NCBI GenBank assembly: GCA_964545285.1
Contig: CAZJEW010000026.1
Coordinates: 1 to 16,011, forward strand
Direction of reading: 5' to 3'
From: CAG-1000 sp964545285
Lineage (GTDB): Bacteria > Bacillota_I > Bacilli_A > RF39 > UBA660
DNA: 16,011 nucleotides
Notes under the pieces: generated by a model
Told to the model about the DNA's origin: nothing
Databases searched by the model: none
The model's input: only the letters and a program-made list of their open reading frames with translations
Part shown: positions 6,493 to 13,373 of the stretch, piece by piece
How positions within the stretch are numbered: the first letter of the stretch is position 1
Layout: every line of letters begins with the position of its first letter
Position numbers and translations under genes: made by a program

Positions 6493-7251
6493 TTTTCTAA
6501 CATTATTTAGCGCTGAATTTTCAAGCCTTGATACTTGAGCTTGACTAATTCCTAATATAGAAGCTATTTCAGTCTGAGATACTCCTAAAAAATATCTTTT
6601 AATTATTATATCTCTTTCTTTATCAGATAAATTTTCAATAGCTTTTTTTAATGATATAGATTCATCAATACTAATATTTTTTTTATCTTCAATTTGATCA
6701 AGTAAATATATTGTATCTCCACCATCATTATATATAGGTTCAAATATTGATATAGGTTCAATAAGACATTGTAAAGCAGATGATAAATCATAAGGAGTAA
6801 TTTTCAAATCCAAACATATTTCATCATTAGTAGGATATCTAGAAAAATTATTTAAAAATTCTTCTTTATAGTTAATAATAGAATATGCTAGTTCTCTAAT
6901 ACTTCTTGAAATTCTAACTTGATTACTATCTCTTATATATCTTTTAATTTCTCCTTCTATCATAAATACAGCATATGTGCTAAATTTAACATTAAAAGAT
7001 AAATCAAAGTTATCTATAGCTTTTATTAGTCCAACACAACCTATTTGAAATAAATCATCCATATTATCAACTTTATTCTGATATCTTTTTAAGATACTTA
7101 AAACCAATCTAAGATTTCCTTCAACTAATTTATCTTTAGAATTTTTATTACCATTTTGAAATGATTTAAATAAGTTTACCATTTCTTCTTCATTCAATCT
7201 AAGTAATTTCTTAGTATCTATTCCTACAATATCCACTTTATTTTTTGACAT
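6481..7251 (-). CDS. sigG: RNA polymerase sigma-G factor (late forespore)
   Basis: This forespore-specific sigma factor switches on late spore genes. From ATG at 7251 the protein has 256 residues and begins MSKNKVDIVGIDT, matching Bacillus SigG (MSRNKVEICGVDT). The in-frame ATG at 7299 would add 16 unrelated residues and lacks a Shine-Dalgarno sequence, so I reject it. Region 2 holds DDLFQIGCVGLIKAIDNFD (65-83) and NVKFSTYAVFMIEGEIKRY (87-105). The SigF/SigG signature FEPIYNDGGD is at 170-179. Region 4 holds the helix-turn-helix SQTEIASILGISQAQVSRLE. AAAGGA precedes the start by five bases but lies in a perfect hairpin. A terminator upstream isolates the gene from the preceding unit. I could not find a clear SigF promoter. 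Confidence 0.96.
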   Translation of the reverse strand: MSKNKVDIVGIDTKKLLRLNEEEMVNLFKSFQNGNKNSKDKLVEGNLRLVLSILKRYQNKVDNMDDLFQIGCVGLIKAIDNFDLSFNVKFSTYAVFMIEGEIKRYIRDSNQVRISRSIRELAYSIINYKEEFLNNFSRYPTNDEICLDLKITPYDLSSALQCLIEPISIFEPIYNDGGDTIYLLDQIEDKKNISIDESISLKKAIENLSDKERDIIIKRYFLGVSQTEIASILGISQAQVSRLENSALNNVRKLIR

Positions 7252-7258
7252 AATATTC

Positions 7259-7278
7259 CTTTCAATAAGTATTGAAAG
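7259..7278 (-). promoter_or_regulatory. Hairpin sequestering the sigG Shine-Dalgarno
   Basis: The arms CTTTCAATA and TATTGAAAG are perfectly complementary (9 bp with a 2-nt centre, or 8 bp with a 4-nt loop). On the mRNA the 3' arm contains AAAG of the Shine-Dalgarno AAAGGA (7257-7262), whose last bases are seven from the ATG at 7251. Folding would hide the ribosome binding site. A translation-limiting sigG leader hairpin has been reported in B. subtilis. Confidence 0.7.
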
Positions 7279-7299
7279 AATATTTAAATTTTTATTCAT

Positions 7300-7325
7300 A
7301 AAAAAAGAATAGATAAACTATTCTT
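7300..7325 (-). terminator. Intrinsic terminator ending the three-gene unit before sigG
   Basis: On the minus strand an 8-bp perfect stem (AAGAATAG / CTATTCTT, arms 7318-7325 and 7305-7312) with a 5-nt loop runs into seven T residues (7300-7306). The stop codon of the upstream small gene is part of the 5' arm. It separates the cassette's transcript from sigG, which therefore needs its own promoter. Confidence 0.85.
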
Positions 7326-7563
7326 CAATTTTAATATTTTTAGCTAGCGTTTGAATCACTTTTTGATCTGTTACTTTTTGTAAATATGACTTGTCATCTT
7401 CTTCAATTCTTTCTAAAAATGCTATATTATCTGTAAAGTCTTCTTCATCTTCAGTTGTTTCAATAGCTAAATAGTAAGTTACTCCTTTATACAAAGCTTG
7501 ACGAAACACATAATATTTCTTTCCGTTTTCTAAACTAATTATTTGATCTGTTAAATTTTCCAT
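7318..7563 (-). CDS. Small acidic protein, DUF1292-like
   Basis: This 81-residue soluble acidic protein has no signal peptide. The layout is a short beta-rich start (IISLENGKKYYVFRQALYKGVTYYLAIE), an acidic stretch (TEDEEDF), then AFLERIEEDDKSYLQKVTDQKVIQTLAK. It resembles the DUF1292 family (Bacillus YrzB type), whose function is unknown. The match is by pattern and length only. AAGGAG precedes the ATG. It starts 17 bp after the 844-residue gene and ends inside a terminator, making it the last gene of the three-gene unit. It could serve the two large membrane proteins upstream, or be a housekeeping gene that happens to be last. Confidence 0.55.
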   Translation of the reverse strand: MENLTDQIISLENGKKYYVFRQALYKGVTYYLAIETTEDEEDFTDNIAFLERIEEDDKSYLQKVTDQKVIQTLAKNIKIEE

Positions 7564-7580
7564 TCTTTTCTCCTTATAAC

Positions 7581-10115
7581 CTATAAACCAGGTACATGTG
7601 ATTGACCATCATCAAAGAAAGCCTTATCCCAATCTATACTGTCACTTATTCCAGGATCTGATAGTGCTTCTTCAACAGCTGAATCCAAATTTTCTTTTTC
7701 ACCTTCAGATAAGTCTGAAGTATCTGTTGTTTCAAATCCAGTTGGAGTTTCAACTACTTTTTCTTCGGAAGCATCAGCAATATCTTTATCTACGTCAACT
7801 ACTGCGTATCCACCATCTGTATGATCAAGATCAGTTTTTCCAGTTTGTTCACCATTTTCATACTGATTTCCGTCGTAATCAGCTGTTGTACCTTCTGATT
7901 CTCTTCCGGCAACATCCCCAGGAGCTAAATATATTGTATCCGGATCATTCTTATGTTCCTCTTCAGGATCAACTACAGGTTTATCGGGATTTGTTGGATC
8001 ATCTGGAGTAACAGGTTTATCAGGATTTGTTGGATCATCTGGAGTTACAGGCTTATCAGGATTTGTTGGATCATCTGGTGTTGATGTACCAGGTCCTACT
8101 GGTGTTACTGAATCATCTTTTTGTTGAATTTTAACTAACGCATCATATAAATCTTGTAATATTTTTGTCTCCCTAATGCAATCTTCATCACCCATTTGAC
8201 CGCCTAAAGCATCTAATTCATTTTCAATATGATCTACTTGATCCATCATAGGATCATATGTTTCAGGCATGTATAATGTACCATCTATTGCCTTACATTT
8301 AGCAAGTAAATCTTTCATTGCTTGCATATTTTCTTCAGTTGCTCCTAAAACATATCCATCTAATAAAGCTTGATCGCCATCTGGTAGTTGTTCATATATA
8401 CCAGTGGGATCAGATGATATTTGAGGTTGAGTGTTCTTAGCAACTCCATATCCAGCACCAAATAACAATAATGCCGCTGCTATGAAGGCTGCAATTTTAG
8501 GAAACTTTTTCTTTAGTTTCTCTTTTAATGACTTTTTAGCAGGTTTTGTACTTACTATTCTACTCTTGCCTTTATCTTCCGTAGTAGATGCAGGAGGAGT
8601 ACTTGTTGATGTACCTACAGGAGCCCCAGCAGAGGTTTTAGGAGTTGGAATTGGAAAAACTGGGCCAGGTGCAACTTTATCTTTATCTACCGGTTTTAAT
8701 TCTGGTTCTTCTCCAAGTTCACGTCTTTCTTCATCAGTAAGAATAAAATCATCCTTTTTCTCTATAACATCTTCAGCTGGTCTTTTTCCAAGGTCTTCAA
8801 TTTCAGACTTATCGATAACAGGAACAGCAACATCATCCTTCTTTTCACTCAAATCTTCTATTTTACTTCCGGTACCTATTAATAATGTATTTATTTTATC
8901 AATAATTGATAATTCACGCATTTTAAGACGATATTCTGCTGCTTCCTTTTCTTCTTTAAGCTTTTCTAACTCATCACTATGATCTAATTTTTCACTTTCT
9001 AACACAGCAAACTCTTCAATAAGACCATTTATAACGCCTTGACGCTCTTCCATTCTTGATGCAATACCAGCATTACGTTTACTAATCGAACTGATTTCTT
9101 TTTCTATCTCAACACGTCTTGGACTATCAACTGCTAATTCATTTAATTCTTCTGTTAATGAAGAAATTCTATATAAATTTGCATTATATCTACTTCTTTG
9201 TGCATTTAAATTACGTCTCTTATTTCTAACACTACTCTTGATTTCATCCATTTTTGCCTGATGTTCTCTTTCAAATGTTCCATCACTTACTTTAGTTTCT
9301 AACTCTCTTATTTTTAAGTCATAACCATCAATTTGATCTTGAATAATGCTTGTTTCTTCTTCTTCCATACTAGAAATAAACGAATTGCCAAGTAAAGCTT
9401 CTCTTATTTGACCCATTCTATAATTTACTTCTCTTTCATTTGCTACACCTGATTCATAGTCAGTAATTAAATCATCAATTGTTTTAATAATATCAGTTGT
9501 AAGAAATCCAGCTTTTCTTCTCAAATCAGTAATATTTCTCTTAGTGTCGTTTATTCTTCCCCTATGTTCTTCTTGTTCTACTTCTATTTGTTTTTTAGTT
9601 TCATTATCAAGTTCAACTTCTAAAGCTCTATATTTTTCTTCACATTCTATAACATATGCTTCGGTTTCACTAATATCTCTTTCACTTTCTTTAGCCCATT
9701 CATCGTTTGATTCTTTTGTACTTTGATAATTAGCTATTTCTTGTTCAAGTTTTTTTCTTTCTTCTTCAGTTCTCATTAAAGGAAGTCTCTTTTTTGCACG
9801 TTCAACTTTAAAAGCATATTCTTTACTTGCAGCTTCAGATTGAGCTTTTTCTGCTCGATTGTTATTTAGCACATTTCTAGCATTTTCTAATTCATCAGCA
9901 GCATCTTCTAATTTACTTTTTAAAACTTTAATTGCTTCGGGCAAATCATCTTTAACCGTATCTGCCGTTGTCATCTTTCTTAAATTTTCTTCTTCTGCAA
10001 CTAGTCGATTAGCTAGTCTGTCAGCAACTTCTTGAGAATAATCCATTCTTATTAAGTCAACTGGTAATTGTTTTCTAATTTCTTGTAAAGATATTAATAT
10101 TTGTTCCTTATTCAT
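7581..10115 (-). CDS. Large coiled-coil, single-pass membrane protein with Pro-rich extracytoplasmic repeats (unknown function)
   Basis: I do not recognise this 844-residue protein. Residues 1-420 are almost entirely charged helix with heptad-like coiled coil. Residues 420-535 are a Pro/Ser/Thr-rich, disordered linker. A basic stretch (KKSLKEKLKKKFPK, 527-540) precedes one membrane helix (541-559, IAAFIAAALLLFGAGYGVA). The rest (560-844) should lie outside, with a short helical domain (about 571-665, Cys607 and Cys646), three copies of PDDPTNPDKPVT (680-715), and an acidic tail. By the positive-inside rule the coiled coil is cytoplasmic. The ATG overlaps the upstream gene's stop by 8 bp with AGGAGG before it, so the two are co-translated. 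Base composition is less AT-rich than in spoIIGA or sigE. It might be a structural or tethering protein of the envelope. That is inference. Confidence 0.75.
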   Translation of the reverse strand: MNKEQILISLQEIRKQLPVDLIRMDYSQEVADRLANRLVAEEENLRKMTTADTVKDDLPEAIKVLKSKLEDAADELENARNVLNNNRAEKAQSEAASKEYAFKVERAKKRLPLMRTEEERKKLEQEIANYQSTKESNDEWAKESERDISETEAYVIECEEKYRALEVELDNETKKQIEVEQEEHRGRINDTKRNITDLRRKAGFLTTDIIKTIDDLITDYESGVANEREVNYRMGQIREALLGNSFISSMEEEETSIIQDQIDGYDLKIRELETKVSDGTFEREHQAKMDEIKSSVRNKRRNLNAQRSRYNANLYRISSLTEELNELAVDSPRRVEIEKEISSISKRNAGIASRMEERQGVINGLIEEFAVLESEKLDHSDELEKLKEEKEAAEYRLKMRELSIIDKINTLLIGTGSKIEDLSEKKDDVAVPVIDKSEIEDLGKRPAEDVIEKKDDFILTDEERRELGEEPELKPVDKDKVAPGPVFPIPTPKTSAGAPVGTSTSTPPASTTEDKGKSRIVSTKPAKKSLKEKLKKKFPKIAAFIAAALLLFGAGYGVAKNTQPQISSDPTGIYEQLPDGDQALLDGYVLGATEENMQAMKDLLAKCKAIDGTLYMPETYDPMMDQVDHIENELDALGGQMGDEDCIRETKILQDLYDALVKIQQKDDSVTPVGPGTSTPDDPTNPDKPVTPDDPTNPDKPVTPDDPTNPDKPVVDPEEEHKNDPDTIYLAPGDVAGRESEGTTADYDGNQYENGEQTGKTDLDHTDGGYAVVDVDKDIADASEEKVVETPTGFETTDTSDLSEGEKENLDSAVEEALSDPGISDSIDWDKAFFDDGQSHVPGL
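7971..8078 (-). repeat. Three in-frame 36-bp repeats (PDDPTNPDKPVT)
   Basis: Three consecutive 36-bp units differ by only a few bases, encoding residues 680-715 of the 844-residue protein (two PDDPTNPDKPVT units and one ending in VV). Near-identity at the DNA level indicates recent expansion, and copy number may vary between strains. Such Asp/Pro-rich repeats usually form extended, wall-spanning linkers. Confidence 0.9.
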
Positions 10116-11823
10116 TAGTTGTAGCCTCCTTCTTATTTCTTATATACATTTTAACTTTATATCTTATTGTTCCATTATTAGTTATATCAGTTAAGCTTTC
10201 TACTTCATATCCAGCTTTAACAAAAGCTCCTATTAATTCTTCTTCTGTTAAATAGTCATCGCTTAAATCTGACCAATCATCATCAGTTGTTCCAAGTATC
10301 TGACGTAACTTAATCTTTATCTTTGATTGAATTGTTCTATATGATTGAGAAGCAGGTTTTGTTGCTGACCATTCTGACCAATCAGAATATTTTGTATCTT
10401 CTGTTTTTGTAGCTCCATCTCCAGGAGATGCTGATAAATAAGTAGAAGTTTGTCCTTCAGTCTTAAAATACCATTTGTATGCTGCAGCCGCAGTTGAAGT
10501 ATCCTTTATTGCACCATTAACTGGTGAATTTACATAATATACATTTTCACCAGAAGCAGTTGAACTTCCTGATGGATAATATGTTCTTTTTCCATCACCA
10601 ACTAATCTATACCAAGCATAGAATGTTGCAGTTCCATGTTGACAAAGAATACTATTAGCTCCACATGATGTGGTAGTAACTTTAGACCATTCGCTATAAA
10701 CATGACATAAAGTTCCTTCAGTAATTGTAGTAGATTCAGCATAACTTCCTGCAGGACAGTTCCAAAAAGTTTTAGCAGTAAATGTATAAGCAGGATTTTG
10801 AGTATTCTTTCCTTCACTATTACTACAAGGTACTTGTTGATCAACATAAACATCTGAAGAAGAACTAGTTTTACATCTGTAGTAATATAATGCGTTCTTA
10901 TTTTCAGTTATTGTTCTAGTTCTATATACATCAACTATTTTTGCATCTGAAGAATCTGTTCCTTTATATGGATATCCTTCAGGAGCTGTCATACTCCATG
11001 CTTTAGCACCATTTGACATATAATATTCTTTTTTAGTGCTTTCTTCTGTGTACCACTTATATGCAGTAGCTTTACTATCCGATAAATTATATTTAGAATT
11101 TGGTGAAGAAGTGTAATAATCAGCTACTTCATTAGCATTAGTTTTATCACCTGTTCTAGAATAATATGTTTTACTAATTGTATTCCAAATCCACATTTGA
11201 TCTTTATAACTATAATAAGTAATTGAAGAAACTGTTTTATATGTAGAATAAGGTATTTCAGTTTTCCAATATTCTTCTTCTTTTCCTAAATTTTCAGTAC
11301 CCTCTTTAAGTACTTGAGGTAAAAACATAAATGATACATATGATTCATCTTCAACTAAATCTTTAGCAGTTCCTTCTTTTTCTGTATCATATTCACTATT
11401 TGAATCTTTATCTGTACATGACAACCATGGTGTCCATTGAAATGATCCATCTTCAAGCATACAAACGTTAACTAAAGTATTTGTATTATCACATTTTTCA
11501 AAATCTTTTACATTTACCAACCCATATTGATTTCCTAAAGTATCTAAATCAACAGAAGTACATTCACCAATAGATGATGGCATTTTATGTTCATTATACT
11601 CATAATATTTTTTACCAGCATCTAATAATGTCTTTTCATAATCGAAAGTATTTGTTGTATCGTCTCCTTTATCTTTTCCCCCGGTTCCACAACTTTTCAA
11701 TAAGACTATAACTAAAATTATTGCAACAATCAAAAGAGTAACGATTATTATTCTCTTTTTAGTAACCGCTTTCTTTTCTATGTCTCCATCTTCATAATTA
11801 TAATCATCATAATCATCTGACAT
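10108..11823 (-). CDS. Membrane-anchored Cys/Trp-rich extracytoplasmic protein with duplicated module (unknown function)
   Basis: I do not recognise this 571-residue protein. An acidic cytoplasmic tail (1-18, rich in Asp and Tyr) leads to a basic patch (KKAVTKKR) and one membrane helix (25-42). The remaining roughly 525 residues should be outside the membrane. They carry ten Cys after Cys45 and Trp motifs reminiscent of thrombospondin type 1 repeats: WTPWLSC (130-136), YSEWSKVTTTSC (376-387), YSDWSEWS (479-486). A roughly 100-residue module occurs twice (209-307 and 401-504), each with W-x-W/WY, YY, AYKWY and YRT landmarks. The C-terminal domain (505-571) is helix and strand without Cys. AGGAGGA precedes the ATG. 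It heads the unit with the 844-residue gene (8-bp overlap). Surface adhesion or complex assembly is possible but unproven. Confidence 0.75.
   Translation of the reverse strand: MSDDYDDYNYEDGDIEKKAVTKKRIIIVTLLIVAIILVIVLLKSCGTGGKDKGDDTTNTFDYEKTLLDAGKKYYEYNEHKMPSSIGECTSVDLDTLGNQYGLVNVKDFEKCDNTNTLVNVCMLEDGSFQWTPWLSCTDKDSNSEYDTEKEGTAKDLVEDESYVSFMFLPQVLKEGTENLGKEEEYWKTEIPYSTYKTVSSITYYSYKDQMWIWNTISKTYYSRTGDKTNANEVADYYTSSPNSKYNLSDSKATAYKWYTEESTKKEYYMSNGAKAWSMTAPEGYPYKGTDSSDAKIVDVYRTRTITENKNALYYYRCKTSSSSDVYVDQQVPCSNSEGKNTQNPAYTFTAKTFWNCPAGSYAESTTITEGTLCHVYSEWSKVTTTSCGANSILCQHGTATFYAWYRLVGDGKRTYYPSGSSTASGENVYYVNSPVNGAIKDTSTAAAAYKWYFKTEGQTSTYLSASPGDGATKTEDTKYSDWSEWSATKPASQSYRTIQSKIKIKLRQILGTTDDDWSDLSDDYLTEEELIGAFVKAGYEVESLTDITNNGTIRYKVKMYIRNKKEATTNE
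10312..11199 (-). repeat. Diverged internal duplication in the 571-residue protein
   Basis: Residues 209-307 (MWIWNTISKTYYSRTG ... DYYTSSPNS ... AYKWYTEE ... VDVYRTR) and 401-504 (FYAWYRLVGDGKRTYY ... VYYVNSPVNG ... AYKWYFKT ... SQSYRTIQ) share the same order of landmarks at similar spacing. The copies are diverged at the DNA level, so the duplication is old. The second copy carries an added WSEWS motif. Confidence 0.6.
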
Positions 11824-11899
11824 ATCAAAATCCTCCTACATACATTAGTATATATCAATTTTAACATATAACAGTTTAAAAATACAAGTAAAATAACAT

Positions 11900-11931
11900 A
11901 AAAAAAACACTTTATTATAATTTCATAAGTG
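11900..11931 (-). terminator. Probable terminator after sigE
   Basis: On the minus strand CACTTAT (11925-11931) can pair with ATAAAGTG (11908-11915, one bulged A), followed by eight T residues (11900-11907). The stem is short and overlaps the last codons and stop of sigE. The long T tract makes it plausible as an intrinsic terminator that separates spoIIGA-sigE from the downstream three-gene unit. Confidence 0.6.
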
Positions 11932-12595
11932 CTTTTAATCTTTTAATAACTTTTTTTTCAATTCTAGATATATATGATTGCGAAATACATAATTTATCAG
12001 CAACTTCTTTTTGCGTTAATTCTTCTCTTCCTCCAAGTCCATATCTTAAAAATATTATCTCCTTATCCCTATCATCTAACTTCAATATTTCCTCACTTAA
12101 TATTCTTTTATCATATTTATCTTCAATTTCTTTTTCAATAATATTTTCTTCAGTTCCAAATATATCTTCAAAATGAAGTTCATTTCCTTCAGAATCATAA
12201 TTAACGGCATCTTCGAAACTTACTTCAGTATTTTTTTTCTTGTTTTTTCTTAAAAACATTAATATCTCATTATCTATACATCTTGATGCATAGGTTGCTA
12301 ATTTAATGTTTTTATCAAGTTTATATGTGCATATACCTTTTATTAATCCAATAGAACCAATACTCACCAAATCTTCTAAATCATATATTGTATTATCATA
12401 TTTTTTAGCTAAAAAAACTACTAATCTCAAATTATGCTCAATTAATATATTTCTTGCATTTAAATCTCCATTATTACTTTTCTTAACCAAATCTTCTTCT
12501 ATATTTTTTAATAATGGAGGTGGTAATATATCTGTACTACCTATAAAAAACACATCATTTGTTTTAAAAAACTTGTCTAATAATTTTTTTATCAT
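11915..12595 (-). CDS. sigE: RNA polymerase sigma-E factor (early mother cell), pro-form
   Basis: This is the mother-cell sigma factor of sporulation, made as an inactive precursor. It has 226 residues. An amphipathic pro-sequence (MIKKLLDKFFKTNDVF, 1-16) leads to FIGSTDILPPPL, which aligns with YIGGSEALPPPL at the B. subtilis processing site, so cleavage is expected after Phe16. The pro-sequence is shorter than the 27 residues in B. subtilis. Region 2 holds NARNILIEHNLRLVVFLAKK in pieces, EDLVSIGSIGLIKGI (74-88) and IKLATYASRCIDNEILMFLR. Region 4 has LTQKEVADKLCISQSYISRIEKK. It starts directly after the spoIIGA stop (the ATG base follows the TAG), with GGAGG inside spoIIGA, so protease and substrate are co-translated. 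A probable terminator ends the transcript. Confidence 0.97.
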   Translation of the reverse strand: MIKKLLDKFFKTNDVFFIGSTDILPPPLLKNIEEDLVKKSNNGDLNARNILIEHNLRLVVFLAKKYDNTIYDLEDLVSIGSIGLIKGICTYKLDKNIKLATYASRCIDNEILMFLRKNKKKNTEVSFEDAVNYDSEGNELHFEDIFGTEENIIEKEIEDKYDKRILSEEILKLDDRDKEIIFLRYGLGGREELTQKEVADKLCISQSYISRIEKKVIKRLKALMKL

Positions 12596-13315
12596 CTATT
12601 CCTCCAATAAAAGTCCATTAAGTAAACAATTATATCCATTGAATTTTTTATTTATAATTCCAACAACAATATCTTTTCTTTCGCCAATTCCTTCAATAAA
12701 TACTCTTTTCGGTTTAAAACATCTTATTAAAGAACTGCCATTAATAGTTTCATATGGTACTAAAAAGAAGTCTTCACTTATTATTTTATTAATTATTATT
12801 ACTTTATTGTTAGTATATGGATCTAATAATGTATTGCCTGTATCTAAATATCCATCTAAATATAAAATATTTCCGTTATTTAAATATATGTTTACTTTAT
12901 ATTTATATGAAATAATATTCTTTAAACCTATAATAAAATAATTGTATGTATTCATTAAAATTGGTATTAATAATAAATAATACTTATATTTAACTAAATT
13001 ATTTATTTTGAAATAATATAAAATTCCGCCTAAAAAGAAAGATAATAAATAAAACCATATTAAACTAATAAAATAATGTTTTCTATCTTCATAACCAAAT
13101 GTAATATATATCATTATTAATCCAATTATTATTTTAAAAATAATCATAATAAAATAGTTAATATTTATAAATAAATATAATAAAGATATTTCTCCAAACA
13201 AACAAGAATATATTATATTAATATTTTTAATATTGTTTTTTAAAATAATGCTTGTACTTTTTAATAAAATATAATCGATAACAAAATTCAAAATTATTAT
13301 ATTTTCAATATACAT
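12596..13315 (-). CDS. spoIIGA: Sporulation sigma-E processing peptidase SpoIIGA
   Basis: This membrane-embedded aspartic protease activates pro-sigma-E after a signal from the forespore. From ATG at 13315 it has 239 residues. GGTGAT lies at the right distance for this ATG, whereas the in-frame TTG (13327) and GTG (13324) would start inside that sequence. About five membrane helices fill residues 1-135. The cytoplasmic protease domain follows with the active-site motif DTGN in GYLDTGNTLLDP (DSGN in Bacillus), then VPYETINGSSLIRCFKP and a VVGI...GYNCLLNGLLL ending. B. subtilis SpoIIGA has 309 residues, so this is a short form, but the protease core looks complete. The Spo0A-type promoter upstream and sigE downstream confirm the assignment. 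Confidence 0.93.
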   Translation of the reverse strand: MYIENIIILNFVIDYILLKSTSIILKNNIKNINIIYSCLFGEISLLYLFININYFIMIIFKIIIGLIMIYITFGYEDRKHYFISLIWFYLLSFFLGGILYYFKINNLVKYKYYLLLIPILMNTYNYFIIGLKNIISYKYKVNIYLNNGNILYLDGYLDTGNTLLDPYTNNKVIIINKIISEDFFLVPYETINGSSLIRCFKPKRVFIEGIGERKDIVVGIINKKFNGYNCLLNGLLLEE

Positions 13316-13331
13316 ATATATCACCAAAAAG

Positions 13332-13365
13332 ATTATATAAAAAAAAACAAGTATAAATTGTCGAA
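13332..13365 (-). promoter_or_regulatory. Spo0A-controlled spoIIG-type promoter
   Basis: An exact Spo0A box TTGTCGAA is at 13358-13365 (plus-strand orientation). On the minus strand the same bases supply a -35 (TCGACA, 13359-13364, five of six to consensus, or TTCGAC, 13360-13365), and a perfect TATAAT lies at 13332-13337. The spacer is 21-22 bp instead of 17, the same unusual spacing known for the B. subtilis spoIIG promoter, where Spo0A repositions sigma-A polymerase. The site fits in the 58 bp between the upstream gene and spoIIGA. Confidence 0.82.
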
Positions 13366-13373
13366 ATATATAC

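Noticed and set aside
7252..7299. Upstream ATG at 7299 extending SigG by 16 residues
   Set aside because: The extra residues have no counterpart in SigG, there is no ribosome binding site, and the extension would run through the hairpin and its own adjacent terminator tract.
7971..8078. Tandem 36-bp repeats as a CRISPR array
   Set aside because: There are no spacers. The units are contiguous, in frame and encode a Pro-rich peptide repeat.
8431..8982. Plus-strand open frame of 183 codons opposite the 844-residue gene
   Set aside because: Low-complexity Ser/Leu-rich antisense of the coiled-coil and linker coding sequence.
11685..11693. Possible lipobox (LLKSC at Cys45) in the 571-residue protein
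   Set aside because: The -1 to -3 residues S, K, L do not fit a lipobox well, and the long acidic N-terminal tail is unlike a lipoprotein signal peptide.
12306..12941. Long plus-strand open frame across sigE and spoIIGA
   Set aside because: It is a shadow of two firmly identified minus-strand genes and has no ribosome binding site or protein-like motifs.
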